Shown: piece by piece, positions 43,193-56,100 of the stretch
Numbering within the stretch: position 1 is the stretch's first letter
How the letters are laid out: every line of letters begins with the position of its first letter
Origin: Arcuatula senhousia
Taxonomy: Eukaryota; Mollusca; Bivalvia; Mytilida; Mytilidae
DNA: 64,000 bases
Reading direction: 5' to 3'
Assembly: GCA_963971305.1 (NCBI GenBank)
Contig: OZ020303.1
Location: 46,612,106-46,676,105, forward strand
Program-made: the position numbers and the translations under genes
The notes under the pieces: model-generated
What the model was told of the DNA's origin: nothing
The model's input: only the letters and a program-made list of their open reading frames with translations
The model's database searches: none

Positions 43193-44478
43193 AATAAAAA
43201 GCTTCGCCTAGCGCAGCATGATACGACTGCAACATGTTGAACCCTGTACCTTTTAGGCCCAATATGGATAGTCAATTGCTCTGGACACATGCAGCCCATG
43301 GTGGACTGACAAAGGTTTTTGGCACATGCCTTCTTTGGTGGACTTTCCACCCACATTTTACAAGGAATTCATTAGATTTTAACTATTTTAAAAGCAAATG
43401 GAAAAAAAATTATACTTGCAATATCATATTTATAACATTTCAATATCCCCACTCAATTCTATATTAAGAAATAGACCCTATTCTTGGTTAATCTATTATC
43501 ATTGATGTTTTTTCGCAATAAAAAAGTTACGATTTTGGCCCCTATTGGCCCTAATTACGTAATAGGGGGAAAAAAGGGGTCGCAAAAATTAATCCTCAAT
43601 TTTGTATCCGCTATTCAACAAGAACAAACATGCAATAAAAATTTCCAAAATCGTATCACAAGTAAAAAAGTTTTGATTTTTTGTCCCTTTTGGCCCCTTA
43701 TTACATAACAGGGGAAAAAGGGTGGTCGCAAAAATTAATTCTCAATTTTGCATCTGCTATTTGACAAGAACAAACATGCAAAAAAAAATTCAAAATTGTA
43801 CCGCAAATATAAAAGTTTAGATTTTGGCCCCTTTTTGACCCTAATTACGTGATAGGGGGGAACGGGGGGGTCGCAAAATTTCATTCTTAATTTTGTATCC
43901 CCTATTTGATGAGAACAAACATGCAAAAAAAAATTTCAAAATCGGACCACAAATAAAAAAGTTTCGATTTTGGCCCCTAACTTCATAACAGGGAAAAAAA
44001 GGGGCATGAAAATTCATCAGGTTCATTCTTTTATTGTAAGAAACATTCTTGACAAATTTCACAGCAATAGGCCAACTAGGACCAACGTTATGGTGGAAAC
44101 AAAATAAAATATATGAATTTTTTGCCCCTTTTGGGCCCTTAATTTCAAAACGAAAAAAGGGGGGGACCCCTAAATACAATCCCATTCATCCTTTTATGGT
44201 AAGGAACATCACTGTCAAATTTCATAGCAATCAGATTACTAGAACAAAAGTTATTGTGGGAACAAACAAAAAGTAGCATTTTTGGCCCCTAATTTACAAA
44301 CGAAAAAAGGGGGACCCCCAAAATCAATCCCATCCATCCTTTTATTGTAAGGAACATCATTGTTGTTCCCACAATAAGTTAAGTTCTAGTTATCCAATTG
44401 CTATGAAATCTTACAGTTAACAGACAACGCAGACGACGAAGACAGCATAATACCATTATACGTCCGCAAATTATAAAA
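43193..44478 (+). mobile_element. AAGCTTCGCCNAGCGCAGC element, copy 1
   Basis: It starts AAAAAGCTTCGCCTAGCGCA and ends CATAATACCATTATACGTCC then GCAAATTATAA. The core is tandem units of 120-140 bp carrying TTTGGCCCCT, AAAATCGGACCACAAATAAA and GACAAGAACAAACATGC. The 3' CGACGACG tract matches copy 2. Open frames in it are tandem-repeat shadows. Confidence 0.7.
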
Positions 44479-45059
44479 ATAATGTAAAGTAACCTGTACA
44501 CTATTCCAAATAAAATTTTTAGTCACAAAGGCTTCCTGTTTAAACAGGTTTTACTGTATATGGCGTAAAAAGTTATGACTGTTATATCTGAAATCAAAGT
44601 TTAGTTGTTACATGGGTTTTATTGCATAGTTTAAAATATGTCAATCACTTAAAGTATTTGTTATTTGACCATTCAAATTAATTTGGTGCATGTTCATCCC
44701 ACAATGCATCATTATCTTAACCTGAAATATTTTATCATTATAATCATGTCATTTTAATCATAATTGTTAATTTATATAAATATGAACCTTTTTGTTTGCA
44801 TTTGTTCTTTGAATTGATGGCCTTGGGTTTTTTTTCTGTGGGTGCAAATGATAGTTGAAAGTCTTATTACTGACTCAATTAAAATTTATCTTTTTATTTA
44901 ATTTTTTTTATTTTATCAATTTTTTTTATGGTTCTGTATGTTCTTAGAGGAAAACAGTTTTGGTATATTTTTAATATGCATAACGCAATTTCCATTGAAA
45001 AGAGACATTTAAATTAGTTAGTGTATAGTTCAACATTATTTAGACAATTATTATGCAAC

Positions 45060-45782
45060 CCCAAAATTTTGAGGTGAAAACAAGAAGTAGATGATGGACT
45101 GACCTGGAAAGAGGAGGCAAGGTATTACTTATCATGCTGCAGCTGTGTACCAAATTTAACAAGGAGTTGCACTAAGTCGTGCTAAGCATACCCCCACTCG
45201 ACCATTAAGAAAACAGGAAGTAGATAACCAATTGACCTGGAAAGGGGAGGCACGGTACAACTCATCATGTAAAGGCTGAATTCCAAATTTGAAATCAATC
45301 CCTTCTGTAGAAGCCGAGAAATCTATTACGAAAAATTGTCTATTTTTTACCCATAAAAAGTTGGCTCGGAAAACAGTAAGTAGATGATCACCAATTGACC
45401 TGGAAAGGGGAGGTACGGTTTAACTAATCATGCTGAAGCTGTGTACCAAATTTGAAACCAATCCATCCGATAGAAGCCGAGAAATCTGTATTCAAATTTT
45501 TTACCCTAAAAAAAGTCTAAGTCGGCTCGGAAAACAAGAAGTAAATGATGGACTGACCTGGAAAGAGGAGGCACGGTGTTACTCATCATGCTGAAGCTGT
45601 GTACCAAATTTGAAACCAATCCATCCAGTAGAAGCAGAGATATTGATCCGGACAGACAGACGGACGGACAAGGTGATTGCAATATAGCCCCCTCTCTTAA
45701 CAGTGGGGGTATAAAATCAATCCATCCAGAGAAATATGCCGGACGGACGGACAGACGGACTGACAAGATGAAGGGGTATAAT
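45060..45782 (+). repeat. Tandem-unit repeat with ATACCCCCACTCG and GTGGGGGTAT ends
   Basis: Four or five units of about 150 bp contain GAAGTAGATGATGGACTGACC, GAGGCACGGT and GTGTACCAAATTTGAAACC. They are followed by GGACAGACAGACGGACGG and CCCCTCTCTTAACAGTGGGG. The same family is at 49117-49536. TACCCCCACT / AGTGGGGGTA acts as a short inverted terminus. Confidence 0.65.
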
Positions 45783-46330
45783 AAAATAATGAGATGTGGA
45801 ATAAGTGTACGCGACAAAGCCCACAATTAAGCAGCAATTTAGAAAAACCTCAATGGACAACTGCCAGGAGCCTTCAACGAAGCCATTTGGCACTGCTCGC
45901 GGCTCTGCAATTGGCCCATGGTCTAAATAAAATGCATATAATTCAAATCCAATCCTGAAACAGTCACAGATAGATCCCCTTCTTAAACAACGAGCAGAAA
46001 ACATCAAAAAGACAAGTACAAACAAAAGCTTTGTCAAAGATTCCTGGCTTAGGACATGCACATATAATATGTGATGGGGTTAAACTAGTTTTTTTTTGGC
46101 CAAATCTTCCCCCTATCAATATTCCTAGACATAGCATAAAAACTAAACACACAATAAAAATCAAATCGATCAAAGTCCAATTCCACTAGAGAGAATCTTA
46201 GACAAAAATCAACAAGAACAAACAAAAGGATGGTAAAGGAACTCTCTATAGAACACTCGCTGTTACTGACAGCTAGCTGAGAATCATCAATCAACTGATG
46301 TAAACAAATCAAACATAATCGATTTTAAAT
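45783..46330 (+). repeat. Dispersed repeat AATGAGATGTGGAATAAGTG, long copy
   Basis: This is the longest copy here of the family at 16755. It runs through CTCAATGGACAACTGCCAGG, GCTCTGCAATTGGCCCATGG, a CAAAGATTCCTGGCTTAGGA stretch and then CTAGAGAGAATCTTAG. It has no recognisable coding potential and the class is unresolved. Confidence 0.5.
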
Positions 46331-47398
46331 CTGACACAACACTAAAAGTGAAATCATAAGTACTTGGTAAACAGGTTAGTAGTAAATGTTAAGGCATTGA
46401 ATCGCTTTCCACCATAAGGTACTTAGGACAAAGCTACATGCCAAATATCAAGAGGCCAGTTGCCAAGAAAAGTGTGACAGAAATTTTATTGACGCCATAG
46501 GAGGACAGATAATACCAAAGTGACATGTTGCAGGTGGCATGGAATGCTGTCTCAAGGTAAATTTACCAGGGAGTAATGAAAACCTACATAGATAAATGGG
46601 TGGAAAATCTTGGGAGGGTAAAAATGGCCAGATTTTTGTTTAACAGAAGGTATGTGAGCTACAGACATGAAATCATTACCCATAATATGGAACCTCATGC
46701 TAATCCAGCATACCATGTATAATGAGGCCGTGAGTAGTATTTCTGAAAAAAAATGCCTGAAATTTACCATTTCAAAACCGGAATTTTCACCTCATGAAAT
46801 CCCGAAAATAAAACCCCATTTGATGATAACAAATTTAACATAAGTTCAAGGCAGCTTAAATAAGTTAAAAGCTTATTTTAAAAATGAATTTTGTTTTTAT
46901 TTCAAAAAGATACAATGTTGACTGTGATGAAAATTTGATGTTTGATTTGAATAATGATAAATATACATGTTATTATTTCATAAATATGATTCAGAAAAAT
47001 TTCATAAGCAACCATAACATTTTAAAAATAGCAACAACAAAATACTTACTAAAAAAAAAATACAATACACAGATAAATTGTTAAGTATTTCTATGAAAAG
47101 ATCATATCTCATAAATCATCAACAATAAGAGACATTCAAAGATGCAACATAATCATATGAAGACACAAAAATACTCTTGAACACTCATACATAACATAGT
47201 TAAACACTTTTATACATATACCTGTGTACTATTTAAAAAATAAAAAAATCTAGTCATCACAAATGTATTTACAAACAAAGTTAATTCTCTGTACAACTAT
47301 ACAAATGTACAGATTGAAAAGTAATTTCATTCAAAAAGGGTGCAATGTTTAGATAATCAAAACTTATTTTTCAAACTATAACAACTTAGGGCTGTTCC
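46331..47398. other. Intergenic, downstream of TRRAP
   Basis: No gene is recognisable. 46395-46745 contains a diverged repeat (CCAAATATCAAGAGGCCAGT, GACGCCATAGGAGGACAGAT) also present in TRRAP introns at about 50076-50285 and 58845-58930. The remainder is very AT-rich. Confidence 0.45.
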
Positions 47399-47544
47399 AT
47401 TTCAATCGTCAAAAGAGGGGGGATGCCTTTTTTTCCTCTTGCAGTTGGTGTGGGGTAAAATGTCTTTTGTTGTGGATAAGTAAGGGGGGAGGCTTGAACA
47501 AAGTGTGTTTCTCCCTACTATGTAGTTGAATGGAACAACAGCCC
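47399..47544. mobile_element. PIF/Harbinger-like MITE
   Basis: GGGCTGTTCCATTTCAAT at the left and GTTGAATGGAACAACAGCCC at the right are inverted repeats, flanked by TTA on both sides (47396-47398, 47545-47547). A 3-bp TWA duplication with GGGC ends fits Harbinger MITEs. It is 146 bp long, in the TRRAP 3' flank or distal 3' UTR. Confidence 0.8.
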
Positions 47545-48110
47545 TTATTTAAATCCATAAAATTTATAGCAGTGATATTTATGTCCTACAAATCAACTTT
47601 TTTTACTTAAGACATCAATGTTGTACATGATTACCAACATTTGCAGTATACATGTACATTTTGCATAAAATGAAAGCAGAAATATTGAGACCAGTTTCCT
47701 CTGAACACAATGGTTCCCAGTATTTGTTTTTTTTTTATGTTTTGATATATTCATTCAGTCTTTGATAAGGGTAACAAAAACAAAAATAAGTTTATTCAAA
47801 CAAAAAATTAATGGTACTTAAATCAATTTCTTATGAATGAGTTCCTCTATGTATATGGTACAAAAACATCACACTTCATGTCATACATTTAAACACATTT
47901 GGTCTATGGACTATTTCAATGTACATTTACATGTTTGTTATACATTCATAGTAATCTCTTCTACACATGATTGACTATTTCTGAAGTCTGTTACAGGCAT
48001 TGAGATGGGAGTTTTTTACAAACCATTTCGGTGACCCTTTCATGCTAGATTACCAGACTATGTCTATAAAACAAATATCATGCACAACACCTTTTACATA
48101 AAACATCATG

Positions 48111-48116
48111 TTTATT
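48111..48116 (-). promoter_or_regulatory. Possible TRRAP polyadenylation signal
   Basis: AATAAA on the minus strand lies about 310 bases past the TRRAP stop. Other A/T-rich hexamers are nearby, so the real site is uncertain. Confidence 0.35.
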
Positions 48117-48423
48117 CAATGTGGTCCCATATAATCAGAGATATCAGGTTCCAATCCATCATGCACATTTCTTGAGCTTATTCTTAGTCTATTATAACCA
48201 AGGATGCCAACCTAGGGTCCATTTTACAGATTTCAAGGGCTACATTGTTAGTATCTTATAACAACAGGTGACCAGCTGGGGTTCATTTTACATTACCTAT
48301 ACTTGTAGTCTTCTATAAAACATATGCCAAGCTGAGATCGATAATACAAGATTTATGGAACATTTTCTTATTATATAACTTGGGCTCATTATACAATGTA
48401 TCATAGACTACTCTCTGAGTCTT

Positions 48424-48533
48424 TTATAACCAAGGATGCCATGCTGGGTCCATTCTACACAGGTTGTCATGGCTGTTAGCAGCTGCTACAAGTGTACTGA
48501 CTTTACTCTCAGCTCCTTCAAAGGTTGCCAGAT
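48424..48533 (-). CDS. TRRAP: TRRAP last coding exon (FATC tail)
   Basis: The acceptor is CTCTATTAG. It encodes LATFEGAESKVSTLVAAANS, HDNLCRMDPAWHPWL and TAA. The C-terminal WHPWL is the invariant end of TRRAP proteins. Confidence 0.96.
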
Positions 48534-51500
48534 CTAATAGAGGAAAATAAAAACCATGTTATCTATACTGTTAATATTTGGAAAATCTGCTGAATTTGAA
48601 ATTTTATATCAATGAAGCTTTTTTTTATTTTTATTTTAATAAAAGAGTTAAGTCAACATATCACCAGTGATTTAAAGATAATACAGATACCAATAAATAT
48701 TACACATTTAAGAACAAAACACATGAAAAGTAGCTAAGAAATACTTTTGACGATAACTTAAAAACAGTTATATCAAAGCATTGCATGAAAATAATACTGT
48801 AAACCAGGAAATTTCACATTGTCTTTTTTTTTTCGCAGAAGGACGACTGACTTTTACTTCATGCAGTTTAAAATTTGCACTGTAATGTTATTGTCCATAG
48901 ACTACAATGGAAGACACACATATTTGCACCCTTTAATTTTCAAGCTATCAATGTCAACGCCAAAATAAAACTGCCATGAAAATTTCCTAATTTCAAAATT
49001 TAAAATTTCCCGGTTTAAAGTAGTGAAAATTGAATTGCTTTTTATGTTTAATGTTTTATGTTTTTATAATTAAACAATGAGTGAATCAAAATACGTTATC
49101 AAAAATGACAAACAAGGGGTTGCACTTAGTCGTGCTAAGAATACCCCCACTCGACCACTCAGAAAACAGAAAGTAGATGTGAGACTGACCTGGACAGGGG
49201 AGGCCCAATACAACTCATCAAGCTTAAGCTGCATACCAAATTTGAAATCCATCCCTTAAGTAGAAGCCAAGAAATCTGTTACGAAAAATTGTCTATTTTT
49301 TACCCTTAAAAAGTCTAAGTCGGCTCAGAAAACAGGAAGTGGATGCACGACTGACCTGGAAAGGGGATGCAAGATACAACTCGTCATGCTAAAACTGTAT
49401 ACCAAATTTGAAATCAATCACTTCAGTAGAAGCTGAGAAATCTGTTACGAGAGTTTGTTACGGATGGACGGACGGACAGACGAACGGACAAGGTGATTAC
49501 AATATAGCCCCCTCTCTTACGAGTGGGGGTATAATAAATTGAGTTAACACATACTATGAAGCCTGGTAGTGATTGCTTGTACAGCTTTATTGACCATAGT
49601 GATCAGCTGCTCTCCTTCCATATCTGTGGGCTCTACACCAGGCTGTAGTTCTTCTTGTTTCTGAAAAGATCAGATTCACATTTAGTTATCAATTCATTGT
49701 TCATGTGAAGGCTGTTCAAGATCAAATATAACAACATTTTATATCAAGCTGAAATGTGAAAATACTCATAACTGTCTTTTTGATACAAATACATTTATTT
49801 GACAAAAAAATCCCACTTTTCTATTCTGATGCAGATGATAAGTTTATGTCAAGATGTATAAGTGAAAAAAATGTTTCATGAATATTGAACTAAAGGTACA
49901 ACAGGGAATGCTGAGAGTGAGATCACAAAAAGATATCCATTCCCTTCATATTAAACTTTATATTGTTACTAGAATGAGGGTCTTTCATTGAAGAGGTATG
50001 TTGTCTGCGTCTTTAAATATTTGTTAAACAAGGAGTAGAAAAGTTATGGGTGAAAAATCACTTTACACCATATACATGTAGTACTACAGAAGGAAGCTAT
50101 TTGCCAAACATCAAGAGGCTATGACATGTAGTTTCCTGGATATCTAAAGAAAAATTTTGTAAAGCCACAGGACGACAGACGTTGAAAGCCCATCGATAGT
50201 GCCAAGTGACACCTATATGTCTCTTTGTAACACATTGCAGGAGACATGAAAACAAAGCATCATTAACAAGAATTAACACAATGATCACTTAGGATGAATT
50301 GAAAACTATTATATCTCCAACAACAATTACCTAGACATAAATTTCACATACCTTTTTATGCCATGTTATATATTCATCTCTAAGGATAGCTTTAAGGAAG
50401 CTTGGTAATTTATACTGAGGCTGAACCAGACATCTGGCTGCAGCAACCATTGATGCTGTAAGGGGCCCTATGACCCCTATTGTTGTAAGGAACTCAGCAA
50501 TGTTTGGCGTCAATCTGAAGGGAACAGGTCTGTTGGCATCCAAGTCACCTGAAATAACATTGATTATTTTAACCTTTTTTCCAATGGCTGTTGATAAACA
50601 TTGATAGAATCTCAGAATTAATATCTTTTCTTAAAGTCTAAACCAAACATCCTAACAAAAGTTGATTACATAGAACTTGAAAAAGTTAAATAAATGCATA
50701 TTTTACAAGGGGAAATGCACATTTTAATACCAAATTATTATTCTGAACTGTATTAGGATACGTCAATGTGAAATAAAATATTTAAATGTTTAAAATAGTT
50801 TAGGAAGATGAATTGTTTTACATCCTTAGGCTGTTTCAATTTAAGTATTAGTTAAAGCAAGAATGCAACATTGTAGAAGTTATTTTTAGAATGAAGTCTG
50901 TAAAGAGTTGAGAATTTCCAAATCTATTGTGAAATGTACCTGACTGATCATCTATATCAAACTTGAAGTAAGAGATGTTGAGATAGCCACAGTCTTGATG
51001 GAGATACATCATATCTGGATTCATCCTGGTCAAGTGAAGGACAAACTCGGCAAAGCCCATCAATGCCAGGTGTATGGTCAACTAAAATAAAGCACAAATG
51101 TTAATAAATTTCATATAAATTGTATAATTATGCCAATTAAACTATAAATCTAACATTCAGTGACAAAATACAGAACAAAACATTGAGTTTGTTTCTAATC
51201 AATATTACAAGAGGCTACCAGGAGTCTGGATCACTCACCTGATTCTTAAAGCTCACTTTTTATAGGGCAGAAACCAAAAAGGGCTTGTCTGGCGACATAA
51301 ACAAAATTGTGACTTTTGTACAGCTTCTTTAGCTGAATATTTAGGCAAGAAAAAGTTTTTCTCTATCCTTCAAGTGAAAAATTATTTTTAAAGTTTTTAA
51401 AGAATCCTATCTTTATTAAAAACAAATTTTGTTCTCTATCCTTTAAGTAAACCTGATTTTCAAAGAATCATATCTACATGGGTTGTTGGATCGACTTTAA

Positions 51501-53083
51501 AATTTCAGGGGAAAACAAAACAAAGTCAATTATCTCCCCTGAATGATATTCAAGAGCACATTTCTCTTTGTACATCTCCTTTTGATGTACTTCCTCAATG
51601 AAAAGTTTCCTAAAAATTCATACAGGGATTTAGAAGGAGTTGCACTTATCAGATGTATGGACAGGTGGACAGACAGACAGGTTGCTTTCTTTATACATGT
51701 ACCACCCAAACTTCGTTTGCAGGGTATAATAAAAAGCTTCGCCGAGCGCAGCATGATACGACCGCAACACGTTGAACCCTGTACGTTTTAGGCCCAATAT
51801 GGATAGTCAATTGCTCTGGACATATGCAGCCCATGGTGGACTGACAAAGGTTTTTGACACATGCAGCTTTTGGTGGACTTTCTAAATTCACATTTTAAAA
51901 GGAATTATTTTTTTTCCAAAGGAGATCAAATCAGACCACAAATAAATAAGTTTCGATTTTGGCCCCTAATTTCATAACAGGGGAAAAGGGGGGGGGGTCG
52001 CAAAAATTAATTCTCAATTTTGTATCCACTATTTGACAAGAACAAACATGCAAAAAAAAAATTTCAAAATCGGATCACAAGTAAAAAAAATTCCATTTTG
52101 GTCCCTTTTGGCCCCTCATTACATAATAAGGGGGAAAAGATGGGGGTAGCAAAAATAAATTCTCAATTTTGCATCCGCTATTTGACAAGAACAAACATGC
52201 AAAAAAAATTTTCAAAATCGGTCCACTAATAAAAATGTTTCGATTTTGGCCCCTCTTAGGGCCGTAACCCCTATTAGGGGTCATCTGACAACTTCGACCC
52301 TATGGAGACTTTTGTAGAGCTAAACATGCTGAACAATTAAGCAAGCAACAGCTTTTTGCTATCTGCAATAGTTTTCATACTAAAGGGCAAAAACATGAAA
52401 ATATGCTATTTTTCACCTTTAAGGGGCCGTAACCCCTATAAGGGGTCATCTGACAACTTCGACCCTATGGAGACTTTTGTAGAGCTAAATGAGCTAAACA
52501 ATTAAGCAAGCAACAGCTTTTTGCTATCTGCAATAGTTTTCATACTATAGGGCAAAAACATGAAAAAATGCTATTTTTCACCTTTAAGGGGCCGTAACCC
52601 CTATAAGGGGTCATCTGACAACTTCGACCAAATGGAGACTTTTGTAGAACTTTTAATCCTGAAGCAGTAGGGTGGCATCAGATTTCATCTATCCCTTATA
52701 CTTTTTGAATTACAAGCCAAAAACAGTAGTCTGACCCCCATGGTCTATTTTTAGCCACGGCGGCCATGTTTTTTGACGAATCAGAAATCGAAACATTACT
52801 ATAGTGCAGGACACCCTAATGATCAATCATACCAAGTTTCATTAAATTCTGTTAAGTAGTTTCAGAGGAGAAGAATTGAAAAAGTTATTGTAAGAACAAA
52901 CAATAAAGTTGCAATTTTGGCCCCTTTTGGCCCTTAATTTCTAAACGAAAAAAGGGGGGACTCCCAAAATCAATCCCATCCATCCTTTAATGGTAAGAAA
53001 TATCATTGTCAAATTTCATTGCATTTGGATAACTAGAACTAAAGTTATCGTGTATACACTAAAGTTAACGGACGACGACGACG

Positions 53084-53115
<32 letters not shown>

Positions 53116-56100
53116 AGCATCATACCATTATACGTCCGCAAATTTTTTGCGGTCGTATAAAAATGGGATCAGCTGAAGATGTCATTCACAGGTTTGTACA
53201 AAAAACTAGTACATGTAGTGGTAGCACAATAAATTGAACAATGAGTGAAAGGAATCCTGTCTCTTTTAACACTTTTGAAAAGAATAAAGTAAATTAATGT
53301 ATGAAGGGGGATAACTACAATTTTTTTTCTATTCGACAAACTGTCACTTTTTGTGTAAACAAAAATATTTCTAAAATTTCTCAATATTTTTACAGTTATA
53401 ACTATGATATATTCTGTGTGCAGATTTTGGAAATTTTGTATAAATAACCAAATAAAAGTAAAAATGAGCAACAGATATGAAATAAAATCCCACATTATTG
53501 GACTCAATGCTGAAGGTAATTAATAAAATCCAAGTGATAGCCAGATTTTCCTCTGAAAAATACAGTGGCATTTTTTTTTCTGATAATGTCACTTAGAATA
53601 ACTGTATCTTGCACCCTTAACTTGAACAGGAATATGTCCAAAAGACATAATGCCACATCTTGCAACATTTGGGACAAATGGATGGATAGACAGATGAACC
53701 AACGCAAACACTACATGCACCCATACTTTCCTAAGGTAGTAAGACACAGTTCGGTTTTGTTTACAAGTTAGTTTCGAAGAGTGACATCCTAGAATTTTTA
53801 AAGTAAAATACAAAGGTCGAATTTAAGTAGCTATAAATTAAGAATGGCTTATAATTTAGTAACGAAAGTGTGCTCAACTGATAGGGAATCTGTCAGAGAT
53901 AATATTTTGGACAATATATAAATATATTGGAAAAAACGGAAGTTTAGCGTCCCTTTTCCGGCATGGTGTCATTTTTATTTTACCGATCTTTTGAACGTTT
54001 TTATTAATGCTTGTTTTTAAGGTAAAAAATGCGACGTCATTTCTTGAAAAAATAAGCCGGTCGATGTATAGGTTTTTTACTTTTAATAAACAGCCAGGTT
54101 TATGTACTTTAAGAGCATGTATAGCACTATAGAGGATTTAGTGCAGGTTTGGGTCTAATCTAGGCTTGAATTATAACAAAAATGTGTAAATTTTAGTGTT
54201 TTTTCATGTATAATTTGTTTTTGGAGTTATCGGTTTGTAATGAAAAGATCTTATTTTTGAAAATAACAACTAACTGGAAGATAATCTATGGAATGTAAGG
54301 AGTTCAACGATGTATGATAAGTGTTTATAGTGTTAAATATAGTTTTAGAATAGTTATTGGTAGAAGCATATGTGCTGCAAATCTATTGACGTTTCTGACG
54401 TTTTACCTAGAAGTGTGTTTTACTACCATTAACGTAATTGTCAACAATTATACCAGCATTGAACGCGAACTAAATACCCATGTTAATTGTTGGAATTAAA
54501 GCTATATCAATATACAACAGATTAGTTTAATTTTTTTTTGGAAAATGTTATTTGTTTTGGAAAAAAGGCCATAGCAACCAAAACAGCATATTTTAAAAAT
54601 TTCGAGCGAAAACGTTACGTAACGTTTTGCCAACTTTTCAGCTACATCATTTCTGTTTTTATAAAGGTAAAAACGACCAAATGGGCAAAATCTCTTTAAA
54701 ATATAATTAATGTATGGATACTTATTTATTTGCTGAACTTTTTCGACAGAACTCCGTATTTTTATGCAAAGTGTGACGATTTTGTCTCTTAGGAACACGA
54801 TATTCAAAAGTAGCGTACTTGGTCTTTACTTTGCAAACTGTGTTAATTTGATAGGTATAATCTCCCCGGAATTTAAAAAAATAATCAATTAGAAGGTAAA
54901 TGTCAATTATTTTATAAATAAATAACAAAAAATGTGTAAAAATGTTGATTTTCATCTAAGAAACAAAAAGACACCATGATATGATATTCTTTTCAAAATA
55001 TTGCAAAACTACGGTCAAAAGTGAAAATAGGGTTCCAACTTTGACTGGCCATAACTTGGCTTATATATGACCTAAAAGAAATTGCCATATGTCATTTTGT
55101 TCCAAATATAATCAAGTTTTGAAATATACACAACACTTAAATACATAAAAAAATTGTTTATCTATTAAGGATGTAAGACACAGTTCGGTTTTGTTTACAA
55201 GTTAGTTTCGGAGAGTGACATCCTAGAATTTTTAAAGTAAAATACAAAGGTCGAATTTAAGTAGCTATAAATTAAGAATGGCTTATAATTTAGTAACGAA
55301 AGTGTGCTCAACTGATAGGGAATCTGTCAGAGATAATATTTTGGACAATATATAAATATATTCGAAAAAAACGGAAGTTTAGCGTCCCTTTTCCGGCATG
55401 GTGTCATTTTTATTTTACCGATCTTTTGAACGTTTTTATTAATGCTTGTTTTTAAGGTAAAAAATGCGACGTCATTTCTTGAAAAAATAAGCCGGTCTAT
55501 GTATAGGTTTTTTACTTTTAATAAACAGCCAGGTTTATGTACTTTCAGAGCATGTATAGCACTATAGAGGATTTAGTGCAGGTTTGGGTCTAATCTAGGC
55601 TTGAATTATAACAAAAATATGTAAATGTTAGTGTATTTTCATGTATAATTTGTTTTCGGAGTTATCGGTTTGTAATGAAAAGATCTTATTTTTGAAAATA
55701 ACAACTAACTGGAAGATAATCTATGGAATGTAAGGATTTCAACGATGTATGATAAGTGTTTATAGTGTTAAATATAGTTTTAGAATAGTTATTGGTAGAA
55801 GCATATGTGCTGCAAATCTATGGACGTTTCTGACGTTTTACCTAGAAGTGTGTTTTACTACCTAAATTGGCCTTAAAAACTCACAGTTTTTCTGAAAGTC
55901 CAGTAATCAGTAGCTGTGAAGAATGTATGAACTGCCCATTCCTTCAATAGTCCTCTAGGTACCATGTTGTTCTGAACTTCCTTCAGAACATCTCTGAGAA
56001 CCTGGTGACTGGCCTGTGAACCTCTGGCTTGAACTGTGGCTAGGCGTTCATAGTAACGAGCTATTGGGGAATCGTGTTCCATGCCTCGCTTAACACATCT

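Noticed and set aside
43484..44276. Several open frames on both strands (for example KKGSQKLILN, RTNMQKKF)
   Set aside because: They follow the tandem units of the AAGCTTCGCC element and recur wherever the repeat does.
45506..45830. Open frames with DRQTDGQG and SVRLSVRP strings
   Set aside because: These are translations of the GGACAGACGG microsatellite-like tract in a dispersed repeat.
46884..47084. 66-codon frame rich in N, K and Y
   Set aside because: It lies in very AT-rich DNA between convergent genes and has no recognisable feature.
54314..54955. Open frames between the 690-bp repeats
   Set aside because: They are short, AT-driven, have no homology that I recognise, and overlap on both strands.
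53739..55862. LTR retrotransposon with 690-bp LTRs
   Set aside because: The 745-bp interior has no coding region, primer-binding site or polypurine tract, the ends lack TG...CA in both copies, and no target duplication is seen.
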